DNA of 64,000 nucleotides, taken from the NCBI GenBank assembly GCA_963746955.1, contig CAVVDR010000012.1, positions 29,643 through 93,642 on the forward strand, written 5' to 3'. Below are positions 27,942-37,022 of this stretch, piece after piece; positions within the stretch are counted from its first letter, which is position 1, and each line of letters begins with the position of its first letter. The stretch is from DASQBT01 sp963746955 (GTDB lineage: Bacteria; Pseudomonadota; Gammaproteobacteria; Burkholderiales; Thiobacillaceae). The position numbers and the translations under genes are program-made. Below the pieces are notes generated by a model that made no database searches, had not been told where the DNA came from, and saw nothing but the letters and a program-made list of their open reading frames with translations.

Positions 27942-28499
27942 ATGCTTCAGAAGTTGATAAAAGTCATAAACAATTTTAGCAGCTATGAGTTCTCAATAAG
28001 ATTCAAACTCGTTCAGATCTTTAGATACCCATACTTAAAGTTCAGAATCAAAGATTTTCATAGGTCTTCATACATACACCAATCTGTAAGTATTGGTAAC
28101 TACAAGAACATTCACATAGGAAGAAATGTACATATACACAGAAATTCTGTTATTTGGGGAGAGTTGGCTGCTCTCAATAATGTAAGTATTGGGCCAGGCA
28201 ATTATATTTATGGAATTGTAAAGTTTGGTCATCATGTTATGACTGCACCGGGTTGCGTTTTTGTTGGTGGTAGCCATGGATTTGAAAGTACAGATGAACC
28301 AATGATACTGCAAAATTGTTTCAATAATGGAGGGGTGGTAATTGGCAATGATGTATGGATAGGGGCCAATAGCACAGTTCTAGACGGTGTTGAAATAGGG
28401 AATGGAGTAATTGTAGGCGCTGGTAGCGTAGTTACTAAAAATGTTGAACCCTACACAATTGTTGCAGGCGTCCCTGCAAGGTTAATCAAACAGAGATAG
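27942..28499 (+). CDS. Hexapeptide-repeat acyltransferase
   Basis: A left-handed beta-helix acyltransferase that would acetylate or otherwise acylate sugars of the polysaccharide. Hexapeptide repeats run from about residue 45 (IHQSVSIGNYKNIHIGRNVHI) to the end. The catalytic-type His is in GGSHGFES and the C-terminal coil VIGNDVWIGANSTVLDGVEIG, AGSVVTKNVEPYTIVAGVPAR matches the maltose/NodL group. Its AT content is far above that of the neighbours, suggesting separate transfer. It ends 7 bases before the next gene. Confidence 0.9.
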   Translation: MLQKLIKVINNFSSYEFSIRFKLVQIFRYPYLKFRIKDFHRSSYIHQSVSIGNYKNIHIGRNVHIHRNSVIWGELAALNNVSIGPGNYIYGIVKFGHHVMTAPGCVFVGGSHGFESTDEPMILQNCFNNGGVVIGNDVWIGANSTVLDGVEIGNGVIVGAGSVVTKNVEPYTIVAGVPARLIKQR

Positions 28500-28506
28500 C
28501 GTCACC

Positions 28507-29202
28507 ATGTTCAACAAAAATATCAACGAACTCAACCGCCAGGCTTGGCTTAAGCAAACCCTCGCCAACCTCCCCAAAGGCGCGCGTATTCTTGATGCCG
28601 GTGCTGGCGAATTGAAGAATCGCCAACACTGCGGTTACTTGGAATATGTCTCACAGGATTTCTGTCAGTATGAAGGCATCGGAGGGGGGGCAACCGATGA
28701 AGGCTTGCAGATGAAATCCTGGGACACCAGCCGCATTGATCTGGTCAGCGACATCACCGGCATTCCTGCGCCCGATGCTAGTTTTGACGCCATAGTTTGC
28801 AGTGAAGTGTTGGAGCATGTGCCCGAACCCACCCATGCGCTCGACGAATTCGCGCGTCTGCTAAAGCCAGGTGGCAAGTTGATTCTCACCGCGCCCTTTG
28901 CCTCTCTCGTGCACATGGCCCCACACCACTACTGCAGCGGGTTTTCGCGCTACTGGTATGAATACCATCTGGCCTTGCGCGGTTTCAAGATCGTCGAACT
29001 TACCGCTAACGGCGACTGGTTTGCCTTTATCCAGCAGGAGCTGATGCGCCTCGGCAGCATGGAACGTCAGCGCGGCAACTGGGCCTGGCCGCTGGCGTAT
29101 GCCTATGGGTTGCTGGGAATGCTGTATTTCAAATTGCGCGCCAACCGACGGGCGGAAGACCTCGCGTGCTTTGGCTGGCACTGCGTTGTGGTAAAAAATT
29201 GA
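28507..29202 (+). CDS. SAM-dependent methyltransferase (class I)
   Basis: A 231-residue class I methyltransferase. Motif I is KGARILDAGAGELKNRQH near residue 28, and PDASFDAIVCSEVLEHVPEP is the post-I/motif II region, followed by RLLKPGGKLILTAPF, the standard motif III strand. No extra domain is present. Its target is unknown; genes with this architecture in polysaccharide loci methylate sugars or act as accessory enzymes. GC content returns to the local average after the acyltransferase. Confidence 0.88.
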   Translation: MFNKNINELNRQAWLKQTLANLPKGARILDAGAGELKNRQHCGYLEYVSQDFCQYEGIGGGATDEGLQMKSWDTSRIDLVSDITGIPAPDASFDAIVCSEVLEHVPEPTHALDEFARLLKPGGKLILTAPFASLVHMAPHHYCSGFSRYWYEYHLALRGFKIVELTANGDWFAFIQQELMRLGSMERQRGNWAWPLAYAYGLLGMLYFKLRANRRAEDLACFGWHCVVVKN

Positions 29203-29222
29203 GGTAGACAGAGAAACAATCG

Positions 29223-30041
29223 ATGATCAGAAGACTCATTCGCTCAGCCATCGAGCCCTTCCCGGCAGTGGCGCTGTTTCTGCGTAACATGCGTGACTTG
29301 CTTGATCAACGCGACCCGCCAAGCCCGACACCGTGGGGCTTTACCCTGGCGGGCCACAAAACGATGGCGGCTGGGACGTTCGAGCCGGAGGAAACCACCT
29401 TGGTACGCAAGCTGCTGCAAGAGGTGGACGTGCTGGTCAATGTCGGCGCCAATGTGGGTTATTACTGCTGCCACGCTTTAAGCCTGGGTAAGCCAGTCAT
29501 TGCCGTCGAACCCATCGCTCGCAATTTGCACTACCTACTAAAGAATATCCGCAACAATGGCTGGGCCAGCCAGGCACAGGTGTTCTCGGCCGCACTCGGT
29601 AGTGACACCGATATCCTGGAAATGTGGGGAGGGAGGACGGGTGCCTCGCTCGTCAAAGGCTGGGCATCCATTCCCGAGGGCTATGTAACACAGGTGCCGG
29701 TGTTGAGCCTGGATCGAGTCCTCGGAAATTCGTTACAAGGGAAGCGAGCCTTGATATTGGTCGATATCGAAGGCGCGGAATTCATGATGCTGCAAGGTGC
29801 CACACAGACCTTGGCTAACGAGCCGCCCCCGATCTGGATGGTGGAGATTTCAACCAGTGAACACCAACCGGCGGGCGTACCCATGAACCCGGATTTTGCA
29901 AATTCCTTCGAAATGTTTCTTACAAGAGGCTACCAGGCCTTCACGGCAGACGAGTCAATGAAGCAAATAACACGGCAAACCGTGGCCGAGGTGGTGGGTG
30001 GGAAGCGCAAACTGGAAACGCATAATTTTGTGTTTCGTTGA
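29223..30041 (+). CDS. FkbM-family methyltransferase
   Basis: FkbM proteins are SAM-dependent O-methyltransferases found in glycan and secondary-metabolite loci. Here VLVNVGANVGYYCCHAL carries motif I at about residue 75, VIAVEPIARNLHYLLKNI the acidic strand-2 end, and ALILVDIEGAEFMMLQGA the typical IEGAE motif. At 272 residues it is full length. It lies 20 bases after another methyltransferase and 16 before a fucosyltransferase, so it probably methylates a sugar of the same repeat unit. Confidence 0.9.
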   Translation: MIRRLIRSAIEPFPAVALFLRNMRDLLDQRDPPSPTPWGFTLAGHKTMAAGTFEPEETTLVRKLLQEVDVLVNVGANVGYYCCHALSLGKPVIAVEPIARNLHYLLKNIRNNGWASQAQVFSAALGSDTDILEMWGGRTGASLVKGWASIPEGYVTQVPVLSLDRVLGNSLQGKRALILVDIEGAEFMMLQGATQTLANEPPPIWMVEISTSEHQPAGVPMNPDFANSFEMFLTRGYQAFTADESMKQITRQTVAEVVGGKRKLETHNFVFR

Positions 30042-30056
30042 TATCAGGGCCTGAAC

Positions 30057-30950
30057 TTGTCACGTATACAAATCATCCCCCGCATCTTCGGGGGCCTCGG
30101 CAACCAGCTTTTTTGTTATGCTGCCGCCCGTCGACTGGCATTGGTGCACAACGCCGAACTAATCATCGACGATGTCAGCGGCTTCATACGCGACCACACC
30201 CACCAGCGCCACTTCCAACTCGACCATTTCAGCATCCCCTGCCGTAAGGCAACGGCGGCAGAGCGGCTGGAGCCGTTTGCACGATTTCGGCGTTATTTCA
30301 AGCGCCGTCTCAATCGGCGGCTACCGTTCGAGGAACGCGGCTACATTGTGCAAGAGGTCATCGACTTCGACCCGCGATTGTTGCAGGTCAAGTTGTGCGG
30401 CACGGTGTATCTGGAAGGGTATTGGCAAAGCGAGGGCTACTTCAAAGATGTCGAGCCAACGATCCGATCAGACCTGCGAATCAAGCCACCCATCAACAGG
30501 ACCAACTTGGAGATGGCCGCCAGAATCCACGATTGCCTGGCCGTCGCGGTGCATGTGCGTTTCTTCGATGCGCCGAGTCGGGGCGGCATCAACAATGCCT
30601 CCGGTGAATACTACGCTCGCGCTGTGGCGCAGATGGAGACCTTCGCGCATGGGGCGCATTACTTTGTGTTTTCCGACCAGCCCGACGCCGCCCGTGCGCG
30701 CATTCCATTGCCTGATGCACGCATCACCTGTGTGGCGCACAACCAGGGTGATGCCAACGCCTACGCTGATCTGTGGCTGATGCGCCAGTGCCAACACTTT
30801 ATCATCGCCAACAGCACCTTCAGTTGGTGGGGGGCGTGGTTGGCTGAAAATGCCGGCAAGATCATTATCGCTCCCGGTTTTGAACTGCGCGAAGGTGTCG
30901 CCTGGTGGGGGTTTGATGGATTGATTCCGCAGGGATGGATCAAGTGTTGA
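30057..30950 (+). CDS. GT11-family fucosyltransferase (alpha-1,2-type)
   Basis: Family 11 glycosyltransferases use GDP-fucose. The N-terminus has FGGLGNQLFCYAAARRLAL, the diagnostic GGLGNQLFxYAxA motif, near residue 11. VAVHVRFFDAP is in the place of the HxRRGD motif, and IIANSTFSWWGAWLAEN is the C-terminal GDP-sugar-side motif. The second motif is altered (no RGD), so donor use may differ. The start is TTG 30057. A fucose or related deoxysugar in the exported glycan is inferred. Confidence 0.9.
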   Translation: MSRIQIIPRIFGGLGNQLFCYAAARRLALVHNAELIIDDVSGFIRDHTHQRHFQLDHFSIPCRKATAAERLEPFARFRRYFKRRLNRRLPFEERGYIVQEVIDFDPRLLQVKLCGTVYLEGYWQSEGYFKDVEPTIRSDLRIKPPINRTNLEMAARIHDCLAVAVHVRFFDAPSRGGINNASGEYYARAVAQMETFAHGAHYFVFSDQPDAARARIPLPDARITCVAHNQGDANAYADLWLMRQCQHFIIANSTFSWWGAWLAENAGKIIIAPGFELREGVAWWGFDGLIPQGWIKC

Positions 30951-30996
30951 CCTTGAAACTGCCCATGAACAAACTACTTACACAAGAATACTTTTC

Positions 30997-31200
30997 ATGA
31001 CACCAAGGCTTCTCGATTGCCTTTGCAAACCTATCACCAAATCACCGTTGCACCTTGTAAATACGGTTTCTGACAGAGGCGGAAATATGCAATCTGGGGA
31101 TCTGATTTCGTTATCTGGAAAGCGCCACCCAATCATCAATGGTATTCCTCGCTTTGTTGAGTATGTGCCAATAACCGGGGCCACTTTTGCATTCCACTAA
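30997..31200 (+). pseudogene. N-terminal remnant of a Trm112-domain methyltransferase
   Basis: The 67-residue frame resembles the Trm112-like N-terminus of SAM methyltransferases in glycan loci: PRLLDCLCKPITKSPLHLV, then the strand HPIINGIPRFVEYV. The zinc-ligand cysteines are mostly missing (only the LCK pair region keeps one) and the frame stops where the methyltransferase domain would begin. I read this as a truncated remnant rather than a working gene. Confidence 0.55.
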
Positions 31201-31261
31201 TATTGTTTTCTACGATTATCGTCTTGTTGCTTCTGGAATTTAATTCTGGGGGAGGAACCTA

Positions 31262-33133
31262 GTGTGCGGCATTGTTGGCTATCTGCGTTCCCCGCCATTG
31301 CCAGTGGAGAGCTTCATCAAGTCGCGCGATCGCATGACCCATCGTGGTCCAGACGATACTGGCGTGTGGCAAAGCGCTGATGGCACCGTGCTCCTGGGGC
31401 ATCGGCGCCTGTCCATTCTGGACCTGTCTTCCGCCGGCCATCAACCAATGGTCAGCGAGTGCGGTCGCTTTGTCATCGTCTTCAATGGCGAGGTCTACAA
31501 CTATCTGGAATTGAAAGGCGAGCTTGAAGCGCTGGGGCACCGCTTCAAGGGTAGCGGCGATACCGAAGTCATCTTGGCGGCGTACCGTCAATGGGGCGAG
31601 GCTTGCCTGAACCGCTTCAATGGCATGTTCGCCATCGCCATCTGGGACGGGGGCACGCCTGATACGCCACCTTCACTGTTCCTGGCCCGTGACCGCGCGG
31701 GGAAAAAACCACTCTATTACGCCCATCGCGGCAGAACGATTACCTTTGCCTCGGAATTGAAGGCCATCCCGAAGGAGATGAGAGGCGGCATCGACCTCCA
31801 GGCCCTAAACCACTATCTGGCTCTGGGTTATGTGCCGGGCTCGCTCTGTATTGCCAGCGGCGCGAACAAACTTCCGCCCGCCCATGCGGCGCGTTTTCGA
31901 CCCGATACGGGCGAATTAACAATCTGGCGGTGGTGGGAATTGCCAGTCCCTATGACCGACCAGCATCTCTTTACTGGTGAGGATCTCGCCGAGCAGAGCT
32001 GGCTGCTACTCACCGATGCCGTCAAGTTGCGGTTGCGCAGCGACGTCACAGTTGGAGTCTTTCTCTCCGGCGGTTTGGATTCCAGCCTGGTCACCGCCGC
32101 CGCTGTAGCAGTGTCTGATCAGCCCATTAACACCTTCACCGTCGGCGTGCCCGGGTCGAAACTGGATGAATCGCACCATGCACGTGCGATTGCCGACCAT
32201 TCTTCCACCCGGCATCACCTGCTTGAGCTGCCCAAACCCTCACTCGACGTGCTGGATGAACTGGCTCCTTTTGTCGACGAGCCGATCGCCGATTCCTCGA
32301 TTCTTCCGACTTATCTCCTCAGCAAACTGACCGCGCAACATGTAAAGGTGGCGCTCGGCGGCGACGGCGGGGATGAGTTGTATGGTGGATATGAGCATTA
32401 TCAGGTTGCGTTGCGTGATCATCAGCGCTTGGGCTGGTTGCCGAAGCTATTGCTTAACCGCCTGGCGATTGCGGTGGCCAGGCTCCCTGCCGGAGTGCGG
32501 GGTAGAAACCGCCTGGCTTCGTTGCGCGGTGGTGTTGCTCAAGCCCATGTATGGGGATCTGCCTATTTTGACATTGATCTGAGGCGGCGCATCATGCATC
32601 CGGATGTCGTCAAAGCGCTGGGGGATAACCTGGGCGCCCCGGAAGCCTATTTGCTGCAATTGATGCAACAAGGCAGGAATGACGTTGATGCGCTGACCCG
32701 CACCGACTTCCATGCCATCTTGCCGGACGATTTTCTGGTCAAGGTGGACCGTGCCAGCATGGCCAATAGCCTGGAAGTGCGCACGCCGTTCCTTGATTAT
32801 CGTCTGGTGGAACATGCCTTCGGCACGATACCCACAGACTGGAAAGTGTCACTTACCGAACGCCGCCGCGTGCAGAATCTGATGGCCAGGAAATACCTGC
32901 CTAAGGATTATCAACTTGGGCGAAAACAGGGTTTTTCGATACCCATGGATGAATGGCTGCGGCACAGCGATTTCGACGCGCGCCTCGAATGCATGCCGGA
33001 AAGTGTATTTAATCGTAACGAGACGGCCAGCCTGGTCCGCGGCCTGAAGGGGGGTCGAGCCAATGGTGCCCGACTGTTCGCATTGATGATGCTGACAATT
33101 TCCCAAGACAATTTGGATAACTCAGTGAGGTAA
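31262..33133 (+). CDS. asnB: Asparagine synthase (glutamine-hydrolysing), 3' end altered by an IS
   Basis: A class II glutamine amidotransferase plus ATP-PPi synthetase domain. Cys2 follows the initiator (MCGIVGYL), the glutaminase domain has HRGPDDTGVW and NGEVYNYLEL, and the PPi loop is FLSGGLDSSLVTAA near residue 265. The GTG start follows GGGAGGAAC. In polysaccharide loci such enzymes amidate sugars or recycle nitrogen. The last codons come from an inserted IS200/IS605-type element: without it the frame would end ...DNLDNS, with a TGA overlapping the ATG of the next gene. The loss is only a terminal change, so activity should remain. Confidence 0.93.
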   Translation: MCGIVGYLRSPPLPVESFIKSRDRMTHRGPDDTGVWQSADGTVLLGHRRLSILDLSSAGHQPMVSECGRFVIVFNGEVYNYLELKGELEALGHRFKGSGDTEVILAAYRQWGEACLNRFNGMFAIAIWDGGTPDTPPSLFLARDRAGKKPLYYAHRGRTITFASELKAIPKEMRGGIDLQALNHYLALGYVPGSLCIASGANKLPPAHAARFRPDTGELTIWRWWELPVPMTDQHLFTGEDLAEQSWLLLTDAVKLRLRSDVTVGVFLSGGLDSSLVTAAAVAVSDQPINTFTVGVPGSKLDESHHARAIADHSSTRHHLLELPKPSLDVLDELAPFVDEPIADSSILPTYLLSKLTAQHVKVALGGDGGDELYGGYEHYQVALRDHQRLGWLPKLLLNRLAIAVARLPAGVRGRNRLASLRGGVAQAHVWGSAYFDIDLRRRIMHPDVVKALGDNLGAPEAYLLQLMQQGRNDVDALTRTDFHAILPDDFLVKVDRASMANSLEVRTPFLDYRLVEHAFGTIPTDWKVSLTERRRVQNLMARKYLPKDYQLGRKQGFSIPMDEWLRHSDFDARLECMPESVFNRNETASLVRGLKGGRANGARLFALMMLTISQDNLDNSVR

Positions 33134-33741
33134 GCCCCCGGCTTTGCCGGGGGACTCACCAAGGTTTGACCTATACGGCGGTCGTTGTGAATCTTCAGTC
33201 TCGACCAAGAGATGGAGATTCACGATGAAAGAGTATCAGAGTTTGAGCCACACGAGATGGGACGGTAAGTACCACGTAGTTTTCATTCCGAAGAAGCGAA
33301 AGAAGAAGATCTTTGAGGTACTCCGGCGGCATCTTGGAGAGATATTCCGGGAGTTGGCGAAGCAGAAGGATTCGCAGGTTGTAGAGGGCCACCTGATGTC
33401 GGACCACGTGCACATGTGCCTGAGTATTCCACCGAAGTATGCGGTATCGAATGTAGTGGGGTACATCAAGGGCAAGAGTGCGATTGCGATAGCCCGGCAT
33501 TTCGGTGGTCGGGAGCGGAATTTCACGGGCGAGGTGTTTTGGGCTCGTGGGTACTTCGTTTCTACGGTGGGTCTGGATGAAGCGATGGTCAGGGCGTACA
33601 TCCGCAACCAGGAGCACGAGGATGAACGCTACGACCAGATGAAATTGAGCGTGTAGCCGCCCTTGGGCGGCTCATGAGTTGCCAGCGCCTTTGAGGCGCC
33701 CCACTGATAGGCCCCCGGCTTTGCCGGGGGTAATTTAACTC
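33124..33741 (+). mobile_element. IS200/IS605-type element, copy 1
   Basis: The 618-base element carries a single tnpA. Both ends have a GCCCCCGGCTTTGCCGGGGG hairpin, as expected for HUH single-strand transposition, and further hairpins (AGCCGCCCTTGGGCGGCT; GGCGCCTTTGAGGCGCC) lie before the right end. The boundaries come from comparing this copy with the identical copy at 62246-62863. Both sit immediately 3' of TAACTC on the coding strand, and both end in TTTAACTC. Confidence 0.92.
33225..33656 (+). CDS. tnpA: IS200/IS605-family transposase TnpA
   Basis: A 143-residue Y1 HUH transposase. The pair of metal-ligand histidines is in GHLMSDHVHMCLSIP, and the nucleophilic Tyr is probably that in AMVRAYIRNQEHED near the C-terminus. 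ATG 33225 gives MKEYQSLSHTRWDGKYHVVF, the conserved start; a longer frame from 33144 is not used. It is identical to the gene at 62331-62762. No TnpB is present. Confidence 0.95.
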   Translation: MKEYQSLSHTRWDGKYHVVFIPKKRKKKIFEVLRRHLGEIFRELAKQKDSQVVEGHLMSDHVHMCLSIPPKYAVSNVVGYIKGKSAIAIARHFGGRERNFTGEVFWARGYFVSTVGLDEAMVRAYIRNQEHEDERYDQMKLSV

Positions 33742-34040
33742 ATGAGTCAGGAAAACACCTCGCCGGCCCCATCTGCACCGAAGGTTTCCATCGTCATGGC
33801 GGCTTTGAATAAGGCACATGACATCGGCAGTGCGATCGATAGCATCCTTGCGCAGACCTTCACCAACTGGGAATTGATCGTTATCGACGATGTCTCAACG
33901 GATACCATGGCGGATGTGGTTATGCGCTACGCCGAGAAGGATAGCCACTACGACTTGCCTGCAATGAAACCAACCTGAAGCTGCCAGCAAGCCTCAACAA
34001 AGGCATTGGGCTGGCGCAAGCTGACCTAGCGTTATTTTAA
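33742..34040 (+). pseudogene. GT2 glycosyltransferase remnant
   Basis: The ATG lies directly at the right end of the IS200-type element. The first frame gives KVSIVMAALNKAHDIGSAI and NWELIVIDDVSTD, a clear GT2 N-terminus, then stops at 33978. The next frame continues the fold as NETNLKLPASLNKGIGLAQ until 34040, so a single-base shift near 33950 separates them. The rest of the catalytic domain is missing. This is a frameshifted and 3'-truncated gene. Before the insertion its ATG overlapped the asnB stop codon as ATGA. Confidence 0.8.
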
Positions 34041-34063
34041 TCCGTGGGATTGGTGTATTAAGT

Positions 34064-35122
34064 ATGAGTATGGCCACTAGTTATAAGCTTTCGATTTGCA
34101 TTCCCGCCTATAACCGATCGGCGCTTCTGCCCGCTTTGCTGGATTCGATCTTCACTCAGGAATATGAAGATTTTGAGGTGGTCATTTCTGAGGATGACTC
34201 GCCTGAGCGTATGGAGATGCGAAATGTGTCGGGTGATTACGCCGCGAAGTACCCAGGGCGGCTAACCTATGCCGAGAATCCATCCAATCTGGGCTATGAC
34301 GGCAATCTGCGTCGACTGTTTGAGCTGGCGCGGGGCGAGTACGTCCTGTTTATGGGGAACGACGATATCATGTGCACCGGTGCGCTAGCTAAGGTTGCAG
34401 ACGCACTCAATCGACATCCGGATATCGGCGTTCTCCTGCGCAGTTATGCGGCATTTGACGGAACGCCGGACACCGTGGTGCAAACCTTCCGCTATTTCGA
34501 TCGCGAACTGTTCTTCCCCGCTGGCGTGGCAAGTATCGCCACGATCTATCGTCGCTCGGTGGTTATCCCCGGCATGGTCATTCACCGCGAGTCGGCGCTG
34601 CGCCATGCGACTGACCGTTTTGACGGCACGTTGCTCTATCAACTCTATTTGGTGGCGGAAATCCTGGCTGAAAGGAACGCCGTTTTTCTACCCGATATAA
34701 CTGTTCTGTACCGCAACGGCGGCACCCCCGATTTTGGCAACAGCGCGGCGGAACAGGGTAAGTTCGAACCGAAGTCTCAGACACCCGCCTCGTCGCTACA
34801 TTTCATCAAAGGCATGCTGGATATTGCCCGTTACGTTGAACAAGATCGTGGACTGTGGATCTACCGGCCGATCCTGCGTGACATTGCCAATTATTCCTAT
34901 CCGCTGCTTGCGATTCAGGCAAGGCAGCGACTGCCGGTCTTTCTTCGCTATGGCTGGGGGTTGGCCCGCATGGGCTTTGGTTTTTACCCCCTGTTCTGGT
35001 GTTACTGGCTGGCGATACTATTTCTGGGGGTGCGGCGTATGGATGCACTCATCGGCTGTATCAAAAGACGACTAGGCCGTACTCCGATACTCGGCAAGGT
35101 TTACCAGGGCGCGGGGCGATGA
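34064..35122 (+). CDS. GT2-family glycosyltransferase
   Basis: An inverting GT-A glycosyltransferase of 352 residues. The GT2 start KLSICIPAYNRSALLPALLDSI is followed by FEVVISEDDSPE and by YVLFMGNDDIMCTGAL, the metal-binding DxD-like position. The C-terminal part resembles abequosyl/rhamnosyl-type transferases, with a hydrophobic stretch (PLFWCYWLAILFLGV) that may attach it to the membrane. It overlaps the next gene by 4 bases (ATGA). It probably adds a residue to the lipid-linked repeat unit. Confidence 0.88.
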   Translation: MSMATSYKLSICIPAYNRSALLPALLDSIFTQEYEDFEVVISEDDSPERMEMRNVSGDYAAKYPGRLTYAENPSNLGYDGNLRRLFELARGEYVLFMGNDDIMCTGALAKVADALNRHPDIGVLLRSYAAFDGTPDTVVQTFRYFDRELFFPAGVASIATIYRRSVVIPGMVIHRESALRHATDRFDGTLLYQLYLVAEILAERNAVFLPDITVLYRNGGTPDFGNSAAEQGKFEPKSQTPASSLHFIKGMLDIARYVEQDRGLWIYRPILRDIANYSYPLLAIQARQRLPVFLRYGWGLARMGFGFYPLFWCYWLAILFLGVRRMDALIGCIKRRLGRTPILGKVYQGAGR

Positions 35123-36195
35123 AGATTCTTATTGCTGGCGATTGGCATTCCGAACTTCACGAAGAGGCGGTCTATCAAGCTTTTCAGCAACTAGGCCATG
35201 AGCCGGTGCGTTTTTCATGGCACCAATACTTCAAGCAGCAAGGAATGCTTGGCCGCTTGGCAGTGCCCCTGTTAAAGGCCCAGAACAAGTACATGCTCGG
35301 CCCTGTTGTTGATCGTTTGAACCGCGATTTGGTCGCTTTCGCCGCAAATGAACGGCCGGACATAGTGTTCATCTATCGCGGCAGCCATGTGTATCCGGGC
35401 ACCTTACGCGAGTTCCGCCGGGTCGCACCCAACGCCATCCTTGTTGGCTACAACAACGACGATCCGTTCTCGCCACGCTACCCGCGCTGGAAATGGCGGC
35501 ATTTCCTGGCTGGGGTGCCCGAATATGACGTGATGCTGGCATACCGGCTGCTCAATATAGAGGAGCTCAAGACTGCCGGAGCAAAGCGTGTGGAGTTGCT
35601 GCGCTCGTGGTTCATTCCGGAGCGGAATTATCCTGTTGTCTTATCTGACGATGAACGTGCACGTTTCGATTGTGATGTAGTGTTTGTTGGTCATTATGAG
35701 GACGATGGCCGTTTGTCTTATTTGGAGGAGATTGTGCGCCGCGGTTGGCGCTTGCGTATCTTCGGTCCGGGCTACGAATGGGATTCGGTCATATGTCGTT
35801 CTGCTCTTTTGAATGGGCATGTGCCCGTGCAACTCGTATGGGGTCAGGACTATAACCGTGCCCTTTGTGGTGCCAAAGTGGCACTGTGTTTCTTTTCTCG
35901 CTTAAACAGGGATTTATATACGCGTCGCTGTTTTGAAATTCCAGCAAGTGGTTCAGTGCTAATGTCAGAGTATTCCGATGATCTGGCTAGCCTTTTCCGG
36001 CCCAATGAGGAGGCGATTTTCTTTGGGAATGTTGCAGAAATGTGCGCTCGCCTTGAGGAGGTACTTGTTGATGATACGCGCCGCAGACAAATTGCTGCTG
36101 CAGGTATGGAGCGTGTTTGGCGTGATGGGCACGATGTCGCTTCACGAATGAAAACTCTTCTAGGCTGGGCCGAAGAAATTGCGGGGAATTCTTGA
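35119..36195 (+). CDS. CgeB-like glycosyltransferase (GT-B)
   Basis: A 358-residue GT-B-type protein. It begins MKILIAGDWHSELHEEAV, and later has DIVFIYRGSHVYPGTLREFR and ILVGYNNDDPFSPRYP, typical of the CgeB/DUF3880 group. The nucleotide-sugar-binding half ends with RRCFEIPASGSVLMSEYSDDL and EEAIFFGNVAEMCARLEEVL. ATG 35119 overlaps the previous stop. The sugar is unknown. Its GC content falls gradually in the 3' part, in line with the AT-richer genes that follow. Confidence 0.85.
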   Translation: MKILIAGDWHSELHEEAVYQAFQQLGHEPVRFSWHQYFKQQGMLGRLAVPLLKAQNKYMLGPVVDRLNRDLVAFAANERPDIVFIYRGSHVYPGTLREFRRVAPNAILVGYNNDDPFSPRYPRWKWRHFLAGVPEYDVMLAYRLLNIEELKTAGAKRVELLRSWFIPERNYPVVLSDDERARFDCDVVFVGHYEDDGRLSYLEEIVRRGWRLRIFGPGYEWDSVICRSALLNGHVPVQLVWGQDYNRALCGAKVALCFFSRLNRDLYTRRCFEIPASGSVLMSEYSDDLASLFRPNEEAIFFGNVAEMCARLEEVLVDDTRRRQIAAAGMERVWRDGHDVASRMKTLLGWAEEIAGNS

Positions 36196-36896
36196 TGAAA
36201 TTATTAAGATCAACGATTGAACTGACCAACCGTACGCTGGGCCGGATCAAGGCCGGGCGTCGAGTTGCCATACCGCCTGGTTTCAATAGTGTACGTATCA
36301 ATCTTGGCTGCGGCCTCGCCGTCACCCAAGGGTGGATCAACATCGATGGCAGTCTGAATGCGCTCGTGGCATCGATGCCGCCGGCAGTGCATCGCCTGAT
36401 GTACCGCCTAACAGGCGCCAGGCAATATTACTCAGAGTCCGAATATTGTCGTTTGTTGGGTGAACATGTGTTCATTCACCATGACCTAGCAGCCGGAATT
36501 CCCCTTAATGATGGTGTTGCCGACTATATTTATTCCTCGCATTTTTTCGAACATCTGTATCGTACGGATGCGATACATCTACTACGTGAATGCCATCGAG
36601 TCCTCAAGGATGGCGCGATCCTTAGGATTTCCATCCCTGATTTCGAGTATGCGCTTTCACTTTATGCTGCGGGCAGGAAGGATGAAATGCTGCAAAACTA
36701 TTTTTTTGTCGAAGATAGCGACAACCACTATTCCCGGCACAAGTACATGTACGACTTCCAAATGCTTGCGTCAATTTTGGAAGACCTCGGTTTTCGCAAT
36801 ATCACCAGGTGTCAGTTTCGTGTGGGGAAAGTTGCTGACATCGATATTTTGGACAACCGCGCAGACGAGTCACTCTTTATTGAGGCAAGCAAATGA
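36195..36896 (+). CDS. SAM-dependent methyltransferase domain protein
   Basis: A 233-residue protein with a methyltransferase fold: INLGCGLAVTQGWINIDGSL is motif I, VADYIYSSHFFEHLYRTDAI is the motif II region and HRVLKDGAILRISIPDFEYA is motif III. The family is the predicted SAM-binding group found beside glycosyltransferases. The ATG at 36195 overlaps the previous TGA by one base. Substrate unknown. Confidence 0.85.
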   Translation: MKLLRSTIELTNRTLGRIKAGRRVAIPPGFNSVRINLGCGLAVTQGWINIDGSLNALVASMPPAVHRLMYRLTGARQYYSESEYCRLLGEHVFIHHDLAAGIPLNDGVADYIYSSHFFEHLYRTDAIHLLRECHRVLKDGAILRISIPDFEYALSLYAAGRKDEMLQNYFFVEDSDNHYSRHKYMYDFQMLASILEDLGFRNITRCQFRVGKVADIDILDNRADESLFIEASK

Positions 36897-37009
36897 ATGT
36901 CATGCCCGAATCCTCCCTGTCGCCAGACCGTATTTCCTGCCAGGAATGCGGAGGAACCTATCCTGTGCGACACGGCATTCCGGTGATGTACCCGCCCGCA
37001 GGCAAGTAG
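36893..37009 (+). CDS. Small Trm112-like protein (38 residues)
   Basis: This short frame starts with an ATGA overlap of the preceding methyltransferase gene. It encodes ISCQECGGTYPVRHGIPVMY, which matches the second half of a Trm112-like zinc ribbon (CxxCGxxYPVxxGIPVM). The first CPxC pair of a normal Trm112 is absent, so it may be a remnant, or a minimal partner of the neighbouring methyltransferase. Coupled translation supports a real reading frame. Confidence 0.55.
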   Translation: MNVMPESSLSPDRISCQECGGTYPVRHGIPVMYPPAGK

Positions 37010-37022
37010 CGGGCGGCTCGTC

